NCBI RefSeq assembly: GCF_000797495.1
Contig: NZ_JTGN01000003.1
Location: forward strand, 232,357 to 296,356
DNA: 64,000 bases
From: Robinsoniella peoriensis
GTDB lineage: Bacteria > Bacillota > Clostridia > Lachnospirales > Lachnospiraceae
Direction: 5' to 3'
The notes under the pieces were generated by a model. The model saw only the letters and a list, made by a program, of their open reading frames with translations. It was not told the origin of the DNA and ran no database searches. The position numbers were made by a program, and so were the translations under genes. Below are positions 1-8,868 of the stretch, piece after piece. Numbering within the stretch: position 1 is the stretch's first letter; each line of letters starts with the position of its first letter.

Positions 1-58
1 AATTAAATGTATCAGAAATTACTAATGTGAAATAGGAATAGGAAAGTAATTTTCTGTG

Positions 59-67
59 TGATATAAT
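59..67 (+). promoter_or_regulatory. extended -10 promoter element
   Basis: TG-A-TATAAT (TG at 59-60, TATAAT at 62-67) is a consensus extended -10. No good -35 box is visible 17 bp upstream, which extended -10 promoters tolerate. It would serve the ArsC/Spx-like gene and the HAD gene with a leader of about 60 nt. Confidence 0.5.
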
Positions 68-132
68 AAGTAAGAAAATAGGACAGACATTAAGTCTGGA
101 AAATAATAACTTTAAATCAGGAGGAATTATAA

Positions 133-492
133 ATGTCAGTATTATTTGCAGAGTATCCAAAATGTACGACTTGCCAGAAAGCAAAGAAGTGGCTGAAAGA
201 ACATCAGGTAGAATTTGAAGATCGCCATATAAAAGAAGAAAATCCAAATGCATTGGAACTTAAGGAGTGGCATGGCAGGAGCGGACTTCCTTTAAAACGG
301 TTTTTTAATACCAGCGGAGTGGTTTACAAGGAATTGAATCTGAAAGAAAGAATTCCTCAAATGAGTGAAGAAGAGCAATACGGGATTCTGGCGACCGATG
401 GAATGCTGGTTAAGAGGCCGTTGGTGATTGGGGATGACTTTGTACTGGTTGGTTTTAAAGAAAAAGAGTGGGAAGAAAAACTGGCGAAATGA
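133..492 (+). CDS. ArsC/Spx-family thioredoxin-fold protein
   Basis: This 119-residue protein has the compact size and fold signature of the ArsC/Spx/YffB family. A redox-type CxxC (Cys11 and Cys14, in PKCTTC) sits at the end of the first strand, as in Spx and glutaredoxin-like reductases, and the LVKRPLV segment near residue 95 matches the conserved cis-proline region RP. Family members are either thiol-dependent reductases or RNA polymerase-binding stress regulators. No arsenic genes are nearby, so a role in arsenate reduction is not supported. The start follows an AGGAGG site (119-124). The gene lies immediately upstream of the HAD gene and is probably cotranscribed with it. Confidence 0.85.
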   Translation: MSVLFAEYPKCTTCQKAKKWLKEHQVEFEDRHIKEENPNALELKEWHGRSGLPLKRFFNTSGVVYKELNLKERIPQMSEEEQYGILATDGMLVKRPLVIGDDFVLVGFKEKEWEEKLAK

Positions 493-524
493 TATACCGG
501 CAATTGCCGGCCCGGAAGCAGAAG

Positions 525-1217
525 ATGAAGACAGAATGGAAGAAAGAGTGGAATAATAATTTGATTAAGGCTGTAATTTTTGATATGGATGGACTTATGT
601 TTGACACGGAAAAGCTGGCAGCAGACGGTTGGAAATATGCAGGCAATAGCCTGGGATTTGATATCGATGATGAGAAGCTCTCACAGACCCGCGGAAGAAA
701 TGTGGCAGATGCCAGGAAACTTTTCTTTGAATGGTATGGAGATAGGGTGGATTATGATAAGGCACGCAGTATTCGGTGTCATTATTTGAACAGCAGGCTG
801 AAACAGCATGGGATGCCGATGAAAAAAGGTCTGTGTGAGCTTTTGGGATATTTAAAGGAAAACGGATATAAACGTGCTTTAGCAACCTCAACTCACAGGG
901 AAACAGTTGCCTGGTATTTTGAATTGGCAGGACTTCCTATGGATTTTGATGTGGTGGTTTGCGGAGACGAAGTAGAGAACAGCAAGCCCGCACCGGATGT
1001 ATTTTTGAAGGCTGCAAAAAAGCTGGGTACAGACCCAGAGAGGTGTCTGGTTTTAGAAGATAGTCCCAATGGAATACGGGCAGGATCCGGCGCAGGCTGT
1101 AAAGTTGTAATGATACCGGATCTGGATCATCCTACGGAAGAAATTATAAAGTTATGTTTGAAAATATGCGATAATCTCAGTGATGTAATGGAGATTTTGA
1201 TAGCGGATAAAACTTGA
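525..1217 (+). CDS. HAD-superfamily phosphatase (beta-phosphoglucomutase-like)
   Basis: This is a haloacid dehalogenase superfamily hydrolase of subclass IA. Motif I is FDMDGLMFDTE (nucleophile Asp and acid/base Asp), motif II is ATST, and motif III/IV is represented by Lys in SKPAPD and Asp in LEDSPNG. The order and the 220-230 residue length fit sugar-phosphate phosphatases or beta-phosphoglucomutases; the helical cap does not define the substrate. The frame is open from 468 and an ATG at 489 overlaps the upstream stop. I chose ATG 525 because GGAAG lies 6 nt before it; a TTG at 561, directly at the IKAVIFD strand, is an alternative. It is probably in an operon with the ArsC/Spx-like gene. 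Confidence 0.8.
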   Translation: MKTEWKKEWNNNLIKAVIFDMDGLMFDTEKLAADGWKYAGNSLGFDIDDEKLSQTRGRNVADARKLFFEWYGDRVDYDKARSIRCHYLNSRLKQHGMPMKKGLCELLGYLKENGYKRALATSTHRETVAWYFELAGLPMDFDVVVCGDEVENSKPAPDVFLKAAKKLGTDPERCLVLEDSPNGIRAGSGAGCKVVMIPDLDHPTEEIIKLCLKICDNLSDVMEILIADKT

Positions 1218-1350
1218 AAAAACTTAATATGAAAGTCTGGTCACATGGACAAAAAAAGAGTGAAATTTGATAAAAATATGTGACTAAAACTATTGACAAA
1301 ATTACCAACTTAAGGCATCATATAAGTATGAATTAAGGGGAAGCCTGTCG

Positions 1351-1390
1351 AAAAAACAATTGTTTGCAGATGGCGAGCAGTTGTTTTTTT
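1351..1390 (+). terminator. intrinsic terminator or attenuator upstream of the M60 gene
   Basis: A 17-bp stem (including several G-U pairs) begins with A6 and ends in T7, with loop AGATG. It closes the HAD transcript. It also lies downstream of a TTGACA box at 1293-1298, so it could act as an attenuator in the leader of the M60 gene. Confidence 0.65.
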
Positions 1391-1460
1391 AAACTCTAAA
1401 TATGGAAAATTATGGATGTTTTCAGGACTAACCGATATATAAATAAGGAAGGAGAATATA

Positions 1461-4400
1461 ATGAAAAGAGTATTGGCAGGTTTTTTAGCCATGATTCTTC
1501 TGTTTACAAGTGTTGATGTAACAGCATTTGCAGCAGGGAATGAAAAGGATGCATCAGCTAACACAAATGGTAATGGCGATATTAGTGTAGTTCTGGATCT
1601 CAGCTATCCGGAAGCATTAGATAGGGTTAAGCAAAAAGATATAAAAGCACAATTGCTGAACGATTCCGGAAGTGTATTGGCTGAAATCGAATTAGGCGAA
1701 AAAACAGAGGATGAGAAAGGTTTTCCTATATTGGAAAATCAGTCAGGAACCGTAAAAATGGAGGCACTTAACAGCTCAGGGGTTCCGATCACAACAGAGT
1801 CTGAGGTGAATTATTACAATGTTGATTTTTCTAATTTACCAAATAACAGTGTTTATCAGATTGCTTTAAGGGGAAAAGGATATAAATCCTATCTATCTGA
1901 TAAGATAACTTTGAAAGATTTTTCGAAAAAAATTGTAATTGATACAAAGAGCCAGGCATTTACCATGGGTGATGTGAATGGTGACGGTGCCGTAGATGAT
2001 AATGACCTGGCAGTGATAGAGGCTGCCCTGGGTTTGCAAGATGGTGCAACAGGTTCTAAAGATGCTGCCGCAGATTTAAATTGCGATGGTATTGTCGATA
2101 TCAAAGATATTGCACTGGTGAACAGAAACCGTAATGCAGTGGGTCAGGCAGTATTATATGATACGGAAGTAATTGCAGCAGCAGTAGCATCGATGAAGGA
2201 ACTGCCTGAGGATGTAACAGTTACGACAGGTGCAGCAGAAGATATTCTGAAACCAAATTCAGCACCGGTTACCTTTGAGACAAGTAAAGAAAAAAATCTG
2301 AGCATTCCGGTGACATTTGAGCAGCCGGTACAGATGGAACAGATTGAGATTGCATCTCCATCAGCATCCGGCGCAATAGAAGCGGGAGTAGCAACAGTTG
2401 ATTATGAAGAGAATGGTAAGATCTATACAGAAAAATTTGAGTTTTCCAATGAAGCACCGCAAGGGGTACACGCGATTCAGACAAGAGAAGGCAGAAGTAC
2501 AGTTGTAATCAATCTTGGAGCGCGGGTAGCGGTGAAGAAAGTAACAATTACCGTAACCAAGGTAGCAAATGAAGAAGGCAAGCCTACTTATGCAGTAGTG
2601 GAAGAGATTAAATTTTTAAAAGATATTGTACCGGTAAATCCAACTAATGACAGTGCTATTCCAAAAAATATTCAGGCAGCAGAGGACAATGAAACAGTTA
2701 CCCTCACATGGAAAGCAGTGGATAATGTAACCGGATATATGGTGAAATATGGTCTGGCATCCGGTAAATATACTGGTCAGGTATCGGTGGAAGGAACTAC
2801 GGCGGAAATTAAAGGGTTAGAAAACCTAAAAAAATATTATTTTGTAGTTTATGCGGTTAATGATGACTGGAAGGGACCTGCATCCCAGGAAATAGAAGCT
2901 ACACCGAAACCGAAGTCTCCGCCGTCTCCACCGGATTATTTAAAAGTTGCTTCTGGTGATAATTCATTGAAGGCAAGCTGGGGAAAGACGAAGAATGCGG
3001 AAACGTACAGTGTCTATTATAAACTGGCTGACAGTACCGGAGCTTTTGTGAAAGCAAAGAGCGGGCTGACGGTGACAAGTTTTGTTATTCCCGATCTGAT
3101 CAATGATAAAGAATATATAGTATACGTAACAGCAAGCAATACAAAGGGAGAAAGCGGACCATCACTTGAATCAACAGGAACGCCAAAAAGAGAAGAAATA
3201 GTACCTCCGGAAATCCCAACGCTGAATAGAATACCTAATTCGGATGTGTCAAGTATTAAGATGACTTACCCTGCAAATGTTAACCCGTCTTACCAGGGAA
3301 CGTTTAAGGTGCAGGATGTCCTGGATGGAGATTATTTTACTCATTGGACAGCCAGAGCATGGTGGGAAAATAAAGAATTTGTATTTGAATTCAAAGATCC
3401 CAAAACCATGGATTACGCAGTATATGTTCCTAGACTTGATGGCAAGTATAAAACCTATTTATATAAATATAAGATTCGGGTTTGGAACAGTAAGGGTGAA
3501 GAAAAAATAATTGCAAATTGGCTGAATGTAAAAGGAAATCCAAGTTCTTCCGGATATGCAGTTCTGACATTCCCGAAAACAGAAGATATTAAAAAGATTG
3601 GTATTGAGGTCAATCAGTGGGATGGGGCCGGGAATATCTCACTGTCGGAAGTGGCATTCTATGATTATTCCGGCATTAATGAAAAAGTGGAAGAGCTTTT
3701 TGCCAATAAGAGTCTTACAAAGCTCGCTGATGGAGTAACTAAGGAACAAATTGATGAATTGGAGGCGTTACTCAAAGACACTTCCGGATATTATGTAGAT
3801 CAAACTGTTTTACTGGATGAAGTTTCCATTGCCAGGGGATTACTGGAGAATAATCCGTCGAAGTTAGGCAAAATAATTGATGGTGTTGAGTCCAGAGATA
3901 CAACGGGAAACCTAAAGAAGATTAATACGTTCCAACCACTGGGGATTGTTGCAAATGCAGGTAAACAGATTGTTATTTATGCAGATATTCCTGAGGGAGA
4001 AAATGTTACTATTACACCAACACAGTATTTTGCAGAAGCAGCTTCATGGTCAGGAAGCAGTATTCCATTGTCCAGTGGTAGAAATGTCATTAATATTCCG
4101 CAGCTTATGACAATCAATGCAGAAAAGGGCGGTGCACTGTACCTGCAGTATTCGGGAAATAAAGAAGATGAAATCAAGCTTCAGATTCGCGGGGCATATA
4201 CGAAAATTCCAGTGCTTGAATTATCAAAATGGGATAGCATGGATGATGTACAGAGAAGAGATATTATATCCGACTATATTACAGAATTGGAAGCTTACAG
4301 ACTGGGTATTCCAAATAAAAACATGGCGACTAATATCAAAAACAGTACAGAGATTTCTTTGCCGAATGTATTGTTATCACTCCCGGCTGTACCAGTTCAA

Positions 4401-6596
4401 GAGGCAATAAATAGTGGAACGGATACACTGGATTCTAAAGTAGATAAGCTGTACAATAATGTACTTGCATGGGAAGAGCTGCTGAATGTTTTATACACTA
4501 CTCATGGAGTAGATGATTTAAAAGCAGAGCGGTCCAGAGTCAATATAAGATATGCCCGTATGTTTGGCGGAGCATTTATGTATGCAAGCGGTGCCCATAT
4601 CGGAATAGGATATGGTTCTGCGGGTGCATTGGTTCAGGGAAGACCAACCAGCGTTACGGGAGAAGGAAATGGAAATAGCTTGTATGGCTGGGGTATCGCA
4701 CATGAAATCGGGCATCAGATGGATACATTAGGTAAAGCGGAGACTACAAATAATATATATTCGCTGTTTGGACAGACTCATGACGGAGGACAAAATGCAC
4801 TTCCTTCCAGACTGGAAACAAGCAATAAGTATGAGAAGATATTTGAAAAGACTTCGATAGGAGCAGTAGGTTTATCAAACGATGTTTTTGTAAGTCTAGG
4901 TATGTACTGGCAGTTACATCTGGCATATGACCTGGGCGCAGATGATAATTTCTATAACCTGGTGAATAAAGCGTATCGTAACAATATTGGAAAAGGTCTT
5001 TCAGGAGACCAGAGATTTGCAGTAGTTGCAAGTTATGTTGCACAGAAAGATTTATCAGAGTTCTTTGAACGCTGGGGACTTAATCTGAGTGATGATGTGA
5101 AATCTCAAATGAATCAATATGAGAAAGAAAGCCGTAAGATTTATTATCTCAATGACCAGTCCAGAAGAGAAGCAATGGCTGGAACCGCACCGGTTACGGG
5201 AAATATCGAAGTTAACGCTTCAATAGATCAGAAAACGGCTACGGTTACAATATCAGGTCTCCAGGCAGAAGATAAAATGCTGCAGGGATATGAAATTAGC
5301 AGAAATGGTAAGGGGATAGGATTTACGAAGGAACCTGCTTTTACAGATATTCTTGGCTCAATGAACAATCGGGAAGTTTCCTATTCAGTAAAGGCTATCG
5401 ATGTTCTGGGTAATGTAATTGCAGAAGCAAGTTCATCATCTATTAAGGTTCAACATGATAATCTGGTGCCACGGGAATCCTGGAGCTATGAAACGGATCA
5501 GGATGGGGCAATAATTGTCACAATGAATGATAAGAACATTTCAATTGCAGGTATAAAAATAAAAGGACAGGCGGCGCAGGAAAGTGCTGCGGCAAAAGAA
5601 ACAGAATCAGCTATTTCAGACAGCAGTATTTCTAATGAGCCACAGACTCAGGAAGAAAGTGTAACAGAAGTAATTACCGATACTGCTGTAACAGAAACTT
5701 TAACATCAGAGACAGATGTAAGTGAAACGGATCTTCCGCAAGCGTCCTTTGAACCAAATTCGGAAAATGTTACGGAAACAGTTACGGAAATAGAGACAGA
5801 ATCAGAAACAGAGGAAGTAACAGAAAAAGTAACAGAGCAGACACCTAAACAAGAACGTGGTGATGCAACTGGAAAGCTTACGATATCTGTCAGCGAGGAT
5901 GGTAGTGAATACAAAGACGTAAAAGTATTTGACCAGGATGTTGTTGCTTCAGAAGATCAGATTTATCTGTTCGAAAAAGAAGATGGAAGAATCGACACCT
6001 ATGATGAGAAATATATCAGGATTACAAATTTACCGGATGATCTGACAATGGAAGATATTGATTTCATGTCTTATCCTGGTGATGATATTGAAATCAGTGA
6101 AACTGCAATCGGTTATCTGGAAAGCGATTACCGGTATGGTGAGGCAGAAGAAGATATCATTAAGGCAGGCACTTTAATTGTGACAGGTACATACCGTGGA
6201 GATCCGGTCTACAATACTATTTTACTGCAGGGAAGATTTAACAATGTTAATGACAGAGAACAAGAAGGCAGTATAGATTTAGAGGAAAGACCTATGAATG
6301 GTGTATCCATACTTTTTGCTGAAGAGCCTAAGGAAGGAGATATGACGACGATCAATAATGGTTTCTGGATCTTCATACCCGATGTACAAAAAGAAGCAGC
6401 AATCACAGAAGGTGTATGTGGAAACAGCGTACTTCCAGCAGAAATCCAGGCGGTAATGTATCGTACGGATGATCCGAATAATGCGGATAGCAAACGTCTC
6501 GTAAGCAATACATTATGGATACAATCTCCTACGGAAGAAACAATGCCGAATATCAGGCTGGAGTCTGATGCGGCAGATGGAGGGATGAATAATTGA
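1461..6596 (+). CDS. secreted M60-family (mucinase-type) metalloprotease with dockerin and FN3 modules
   Basis: This is a 1711-residue multidomain exoprotein. Residues 1-25 are a Sec signal peptide ending near FAAG. Residues about 170-226 hold two dockerin-type calcium loops (DVNGDGAVDDND and DLNCDGIVDIKD). Next come a discoidin-like region (275-385), two fibronectin type III domains (397-580) and a second F5/8-like domain (590-737). The M60 peptidase region (about 824-1230) carries HEIGH at 1081-1085 followed after eight residues by Glu1094 in AETTNNIYSL, the zinc-gluzincin signature of M60/enhancin enzymes. A Thr/Glu/Ser-rich linker (1375-1475) precedes a C-terminal domain. No LPXTG anchor is seen. 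M60 enzymes cleave O-glycosylated mucins, so a host-mucin role is inferred. GGAAGGAG precedes the ATG. The stop overlaps the next gene. Confidence 0.9.
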   Translation: MKRVLAGFLAMILLFTSVDVTAFAAGNEKDASANTNGNGDISVVLDLSYPEALDRVKQKDIKAQLLNDSGSVLAEIELGEKTEDEKGFPILENQSGTVKMEALNSSGVPITTESEVNYYNVDFSNLPNNSVYQIALRGKGYKSYLSDKITLKDFSKKIVIDTKSQAFTMGDVNGDGAVDDNDLAVIEAALGLQDGATGSKDAAADLNCDGIVDIKDIALVNRNRNAVGQAVLYDTEVIAAAVASMKELPEDVTVTTGAAEDILKPNSAPVTFETSKEKNLSIPVTFEQPVQMEQIEIASPSASGAIEAGVATVDYEENGKIYTEKFEFSNEAPQGVHAIQTREGRSTVVINLGARVAVKKVTITVTKVANEEGKPTYAVVEEIKFLKDIVPVNPTNDSAIPKNIQAAEDNETVTLTWKAVDNVTGYMVKYGLASGKYTGQVSVEGTTAEIKGLENLKKYYFVVYAVNDDWKGPASQEIEATPKPKSPPSPPDYLKVASGDNSLKASWGKTKNAETYSVYYKLADSTGAFVKAKSGLTVTSFVIPDLINDKEYIVYVTASNTKGESGPSLESTGTPKREEIVPPEIPTLNRIPNSDVSSIKMTYPANVNPSYQGTFKVQDVLDGDYFTHWTARAWWENKEFVFEFKDPKTMDYAVYVPRLDGKYKTYLYKYKIRVWNSKGEEKIIANWLNVKGNPSSSGYAVLTFPKTEDIKKIGIEVNQWDGAGNISLSEVAFYDYSGINEKVEELFANKSLTKLADGVTKEQIDELEALLKDTSGYYVDQTVLLDEVSIARGLLENNPSKLGKIIDGVESRDTTGNLKKINTFQPLGIVANAGKQIVIYADIPEGENVTITPTQYFAEAASWSGSSIPLSSGRNVINIPQLMTINAEKGGALYLQYSGNKEDEIKLQIRGAYTKIPVLELSKWDSMDDVQRRDIISDYITELEAYRLGIPNKNMATNIKNSTEISLPNVLLSLPAVPVQEAINSGTDTLDSKVDKLYNNVLAWEELLNVLYTTHGVDDLKAERSRVNIRYARMFGGAFMYASGAHIGIGYGSAGALVQGRPTSVTGEGNGNSLYGWGIAHEIGHQMDTLGKAETTNNIYSLFGQTHDGGQNALPSRLETSNKYEKIFEKTSIGAVGLSNDVFVSLGMYWQLHLAYDLGADDNFYNLVNKAYRNNIGKGLSGDQRFAVVASYVAQKDLSEFFERWGLNLSDDVKSQMNQYEKESRKIYYLNDQSRREAMAGTAPVTGNIEVNASIDQKTATVTISGLQAEDKMLQGYEISRNGKGIGFTKEPAFTDILGSMNNREVSYSVKAIDVLGNVIAEASSSSIKVQHDNLVPRESWSYETDQDGAIIVTMNDKNISIAGIKIKGQAAQESAAAKETESAISDSSISNEPQTQEESVTEVITDTAVTETLTSETDVSETDLPQASFEPNSENVTETVTEIETESETEEVTEKVTEQTPKQERGDATGKLTISVSEDGSEYKDVKVFDQDVVASEDQIYLFEKEDGRIDTYDEKYIRITNLPDDLTMEDIDFMSYPGDDIEISETAIGYLESDYRYGEAEEDIIKAGTLIVTGTYRGDPVYNTILLQGRFNNVNDREQEGSIDLEERPMNGVSILFAEEPKEGDMTTINNGFWIFIPDVQKEAAITEGVCGNSVLPAEIQAVMYRTDDPNNADSKRLVSNTLWIQSPTEETMPNIRLESDAADGGMNN

Positions 6597-8635
6597 GGAA
6601 GATAGGAGCGATTAAGGTTCTCATGGGAGTATTGGCACTTATGCTGCTTTACTCCATGACAGCCTTGGCAGAAACAAAAACACCTGAAATAAAATTGTCC
6701 GTTACAGATACTGCCGGTCAATGGGCAGTTGAGTTACAAAATATGGACAGTTTAGCATATTCGGTACAATTTGACATAGTTGTGAATGAAAAGGCAGAAG
6801 GCACGATGGAGTGGGACGACAAGTCCCCCTCCACCTACCACAAGATGATACAAAAAGAAGACGGCAGTAAGACCATCTTCACATTCTATGTAGACCGCCT
6901 GTCAGAGATATCTACGACAGGTACTGCTAAAATTGGAGTAATAAAGTTAAAGAATCCTTCGGCTAAAATAAAGTTTTCTACTAGCGGAGAGCTTACAACC
7001 CTGGATGCCAGGATTAATGCAACGAAGGTGACAGATGCCGTGCTTGTATTAGAGAATCAGGATCATGTGTGGGAAAGTGACTTTACGGTGGATAAGCCAG
7101 CTACCTGTACGGAAGATGGTGAAAAGTCAATTCATTGTACAACGTGTGATGAAAGAACAGATATCACAGTGATTCCCAAATTGGGACATCAGTATGGTGA
7201 CTGGAAAGTAACTAACGAAGCAACTTGTACCAAAACGGGAAGCCGAACGAAGGAATGCAGTGTGTGCCATGATGTAGTAACAGAAGACATTCCGGCATTA
7301 GGACATGACTGGGAAAAAGATTTCACTATAGATAAAGCAGCAAGCTGTACAGAAAAAGGTGAAAAGTCAATTCATTGTACAAGATGTGATGTGAGAGATA
7401 ATGTTACAGAGATTCCGGCATTAGAGCATAAATATGGTGACTGGAAAGTAACTAACGAAGCAACTTGTACCAAAACGGGAAGCCGAACGAAGGAATGCAG
7501 TGTGTGCCATGATGTAGTAACAGAAGACATTCCGGCATTAGGACATGACTGGGAAAAAGATTTCACTATAGATAAAGCAGCAAGCTGTACAGAAAAAGGT
7601 GAAAAGTCAATTCATTGTACAAGATGTGATGTGAGAGATAATGTTACAGAGATTCCGGCATTAGAGCATAAATATGGTGACTGGAAAGTAACTGACGAAG
7701 CAACTTGTACCGAAGCGGGAAGCCGAACTAAGGAATGCAGTGTGTGTCATGATGTAGTAACAGAAGCGATTCCGGCATTAGGACATGACTGGGAATCCAA
7801 TTACATAATCGATAAAGTGGCAACCTGTACAGAAGATGGAACAAAATCTATATATTGCAAAAGATGCAGCGAGCAAAAAGATATTACAAAGATTCCGGCA
7901 CTGGGACATAATTACGGTGAATGGTTCATTACAAAAGAAGCCACTTGTACCGACAAAGGAATCCACACAAAAGTATGTATGCGATGCCCGGATGAGGTAT
8001 CGGAAGAAATTCCGGCATTGGGACATAGCGCAGGAGATTGGGAAGTAGAAAAAGCGTCAACTATCTTCACTAAAGGTGTGGAAGTTAAAAAATGTGAACG
8101 TTGTGATATCGTTTTGGAAAAGAGAGATATCAAGAAAAAGAAAGCGAAAGTTAAGTTAAATGCCAAGTCTACAACGATGCAGGTTAATAAAACTTCCACA
8201 GCATTAAAGGTGAAGTCCAGTAGTAGAGGAGATACAGTACGTAAATGGACATCCTTAAATAAAAAGGTGGCAGCGGTTGATAAAAAGACCGGAAAAATAA
8301 CAGCAAAATCAGTTGGGTATACTTATATTACGGTTACGATGAAGAGTGGTGTCAGTGCTAAATGTAAGGTTATTGTACAGGAAAATGCTGTTGCCACGAA
8401 GAAAGTGTTATTTGGTGCAAAGAGTATTGAGATAAAAAATGGTAAATCTAAGAAATTACAGGTTCTCAGAACACCAATATCTGCAAATGACAAATTAGAA
8501 TTCACATCATCAAGGGAAAAAGTAGCTGTGGTTAATTCCAAAGGCAAAGTAACCGCAAAGAGTAAAGGATCTACGACTATAACTGTAAAGACAGCAACAG
8601 GTAAGAAAGCATCTTGTAAGATATATGTGAAGTAA
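6593..8635 (+). CDS. secreted cysteine-repeat surface protein with C-terminal Big2 domains
   Basis: The start is a TTG overlapping the M60 stop, with GGAGGG 8 nt upstream (6579-6584), so the two genes are translationally coupled. The 680-residue product has a signal peptide (1-27, MTALAE region) and an N-terminal beta-rich domain (28-150) whose pattern is reminiscent of cohesins. Eight to nine tandem modules of about 40 residues follow (155-520). Each has a conserved Cys, a Cys-x2-Cys pair and a terminal IPALGH motif, alternating between HDWEKDF and HKYGDWK types. Two bacterial Ig-like (Big2) domains end the protein (520-600 and 601-680). No enzyme domain is visible. The cysteine modules could bind zinc or form disulphides. 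The gene lies next to a dockerin-bearing protease, suggesting a joint surface assembly, but this is inference. Confidence 0.75.
   Translation: MRKIGAIKVLMGVLALMLLYSMTALAETKTPEIKLSVTDTAGQWAVELQNMDSLAYSVQFDIVVNEKAEGTMEWDDKSPSTYHKMIQKEDGSKTIFTFYVDRLSEISTTGTAKIGVIKLKNPSAKIKFSTSGELTTLDARINATKVTDAVLVLENQDHVWESDFTVDKPATCTEDGEKSIHCTTCDERTDITVIPKLGHQYGDWKVTNEATCTKTGSRTKECSVCHDVVTEDIPALGHDWEKDFTIDKAASCTEKGEKSIHCTRCDVRDNVTEIPALEHKYGDWKVTNEATCTKTGSRTKECSVCHDVVTEDIPALGHDWEKDFTIDKAASCTEKGEKSIHCTRCDVRDNVTEIPALEHKYGDWKVTDEATCTEAGSRTKECSVCHDVVTEAIPALGHDWESNYIIDKVATCTEDGTKSIYCKRCSEQKDITKIPALGHNYGEWFITKEATCTDKGIHTKVCMRCPDEVSEEIPALGHSAGDWEVEKASTIFTKGVEVKKCERCDIVLEKRDIKKKKAKVKLNAKSTTMQVNKTSTALKVKSSSRGDTVRKWTSLNKKVAAVDKKTGKITAKSVGYTYITVTMKSGVSAKCKVIVQENAVATKKVLFGAKSIEIKNGKSKKLQVLRTPISANDKLEFTSSREKVAVVNSKGKVTAKSKGSTTITVKTATGKKASCKIYVK
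7201..7680 (+). repeat. exact 240-bp tandem duplication inside the cysteine-repeat gene
   Basis: Bases 7201-7440 and 7441-7680 are identical at every position I compared; the next copy (from 7681) diverges from base 7694 onward. Each unit encodes two 40-residue modules, so the reading frame is kept. Perfect identity points to recent duplication or gene conversion, or to an assembly effect. Confidence 0.95.
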
Positions 8636-8726
8636 TCAGATCTGAGCAATCAGAATGTAAGAAAACAAACTGTAGCGAGCAGATTAAAGAAATGAATATT
8701 AATAAATTTTAAAACACGCTCTAAAG

Positions 8727-8830
8727 TAAGGCAGCTGTAAAATAAATTCTAATATCGAGTATTTATGACGGTAGGGAGTATACCGACTTAATATTTGATA
8801 GGAAAGTTTATTTAACGGCTGCCTTATTTT
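8727..8830 (+). terminator. long terminator hairpin after the surface-protein operon
   Basis: TAAGGCAGC (8727-8735) pairs with GCTGCCTTA (8818-8826), followed by TTTT. The roughly 80-base interior is itself partly self-complementary (AAAATAAA with TTTATTT; CGGTA with TACCG), giving an extended imperfect stem. Confidence 0.7.
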
Positions 8831-8868
8831 TATAAAGAGAATAGGGAAATGTTAGTTCTGATAAAAAA

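Noticed and set aside
133..492. Arsenate reductase function
   Set aside because: The fold family is shared with Spx regulators, and there are no ars genes nearby.
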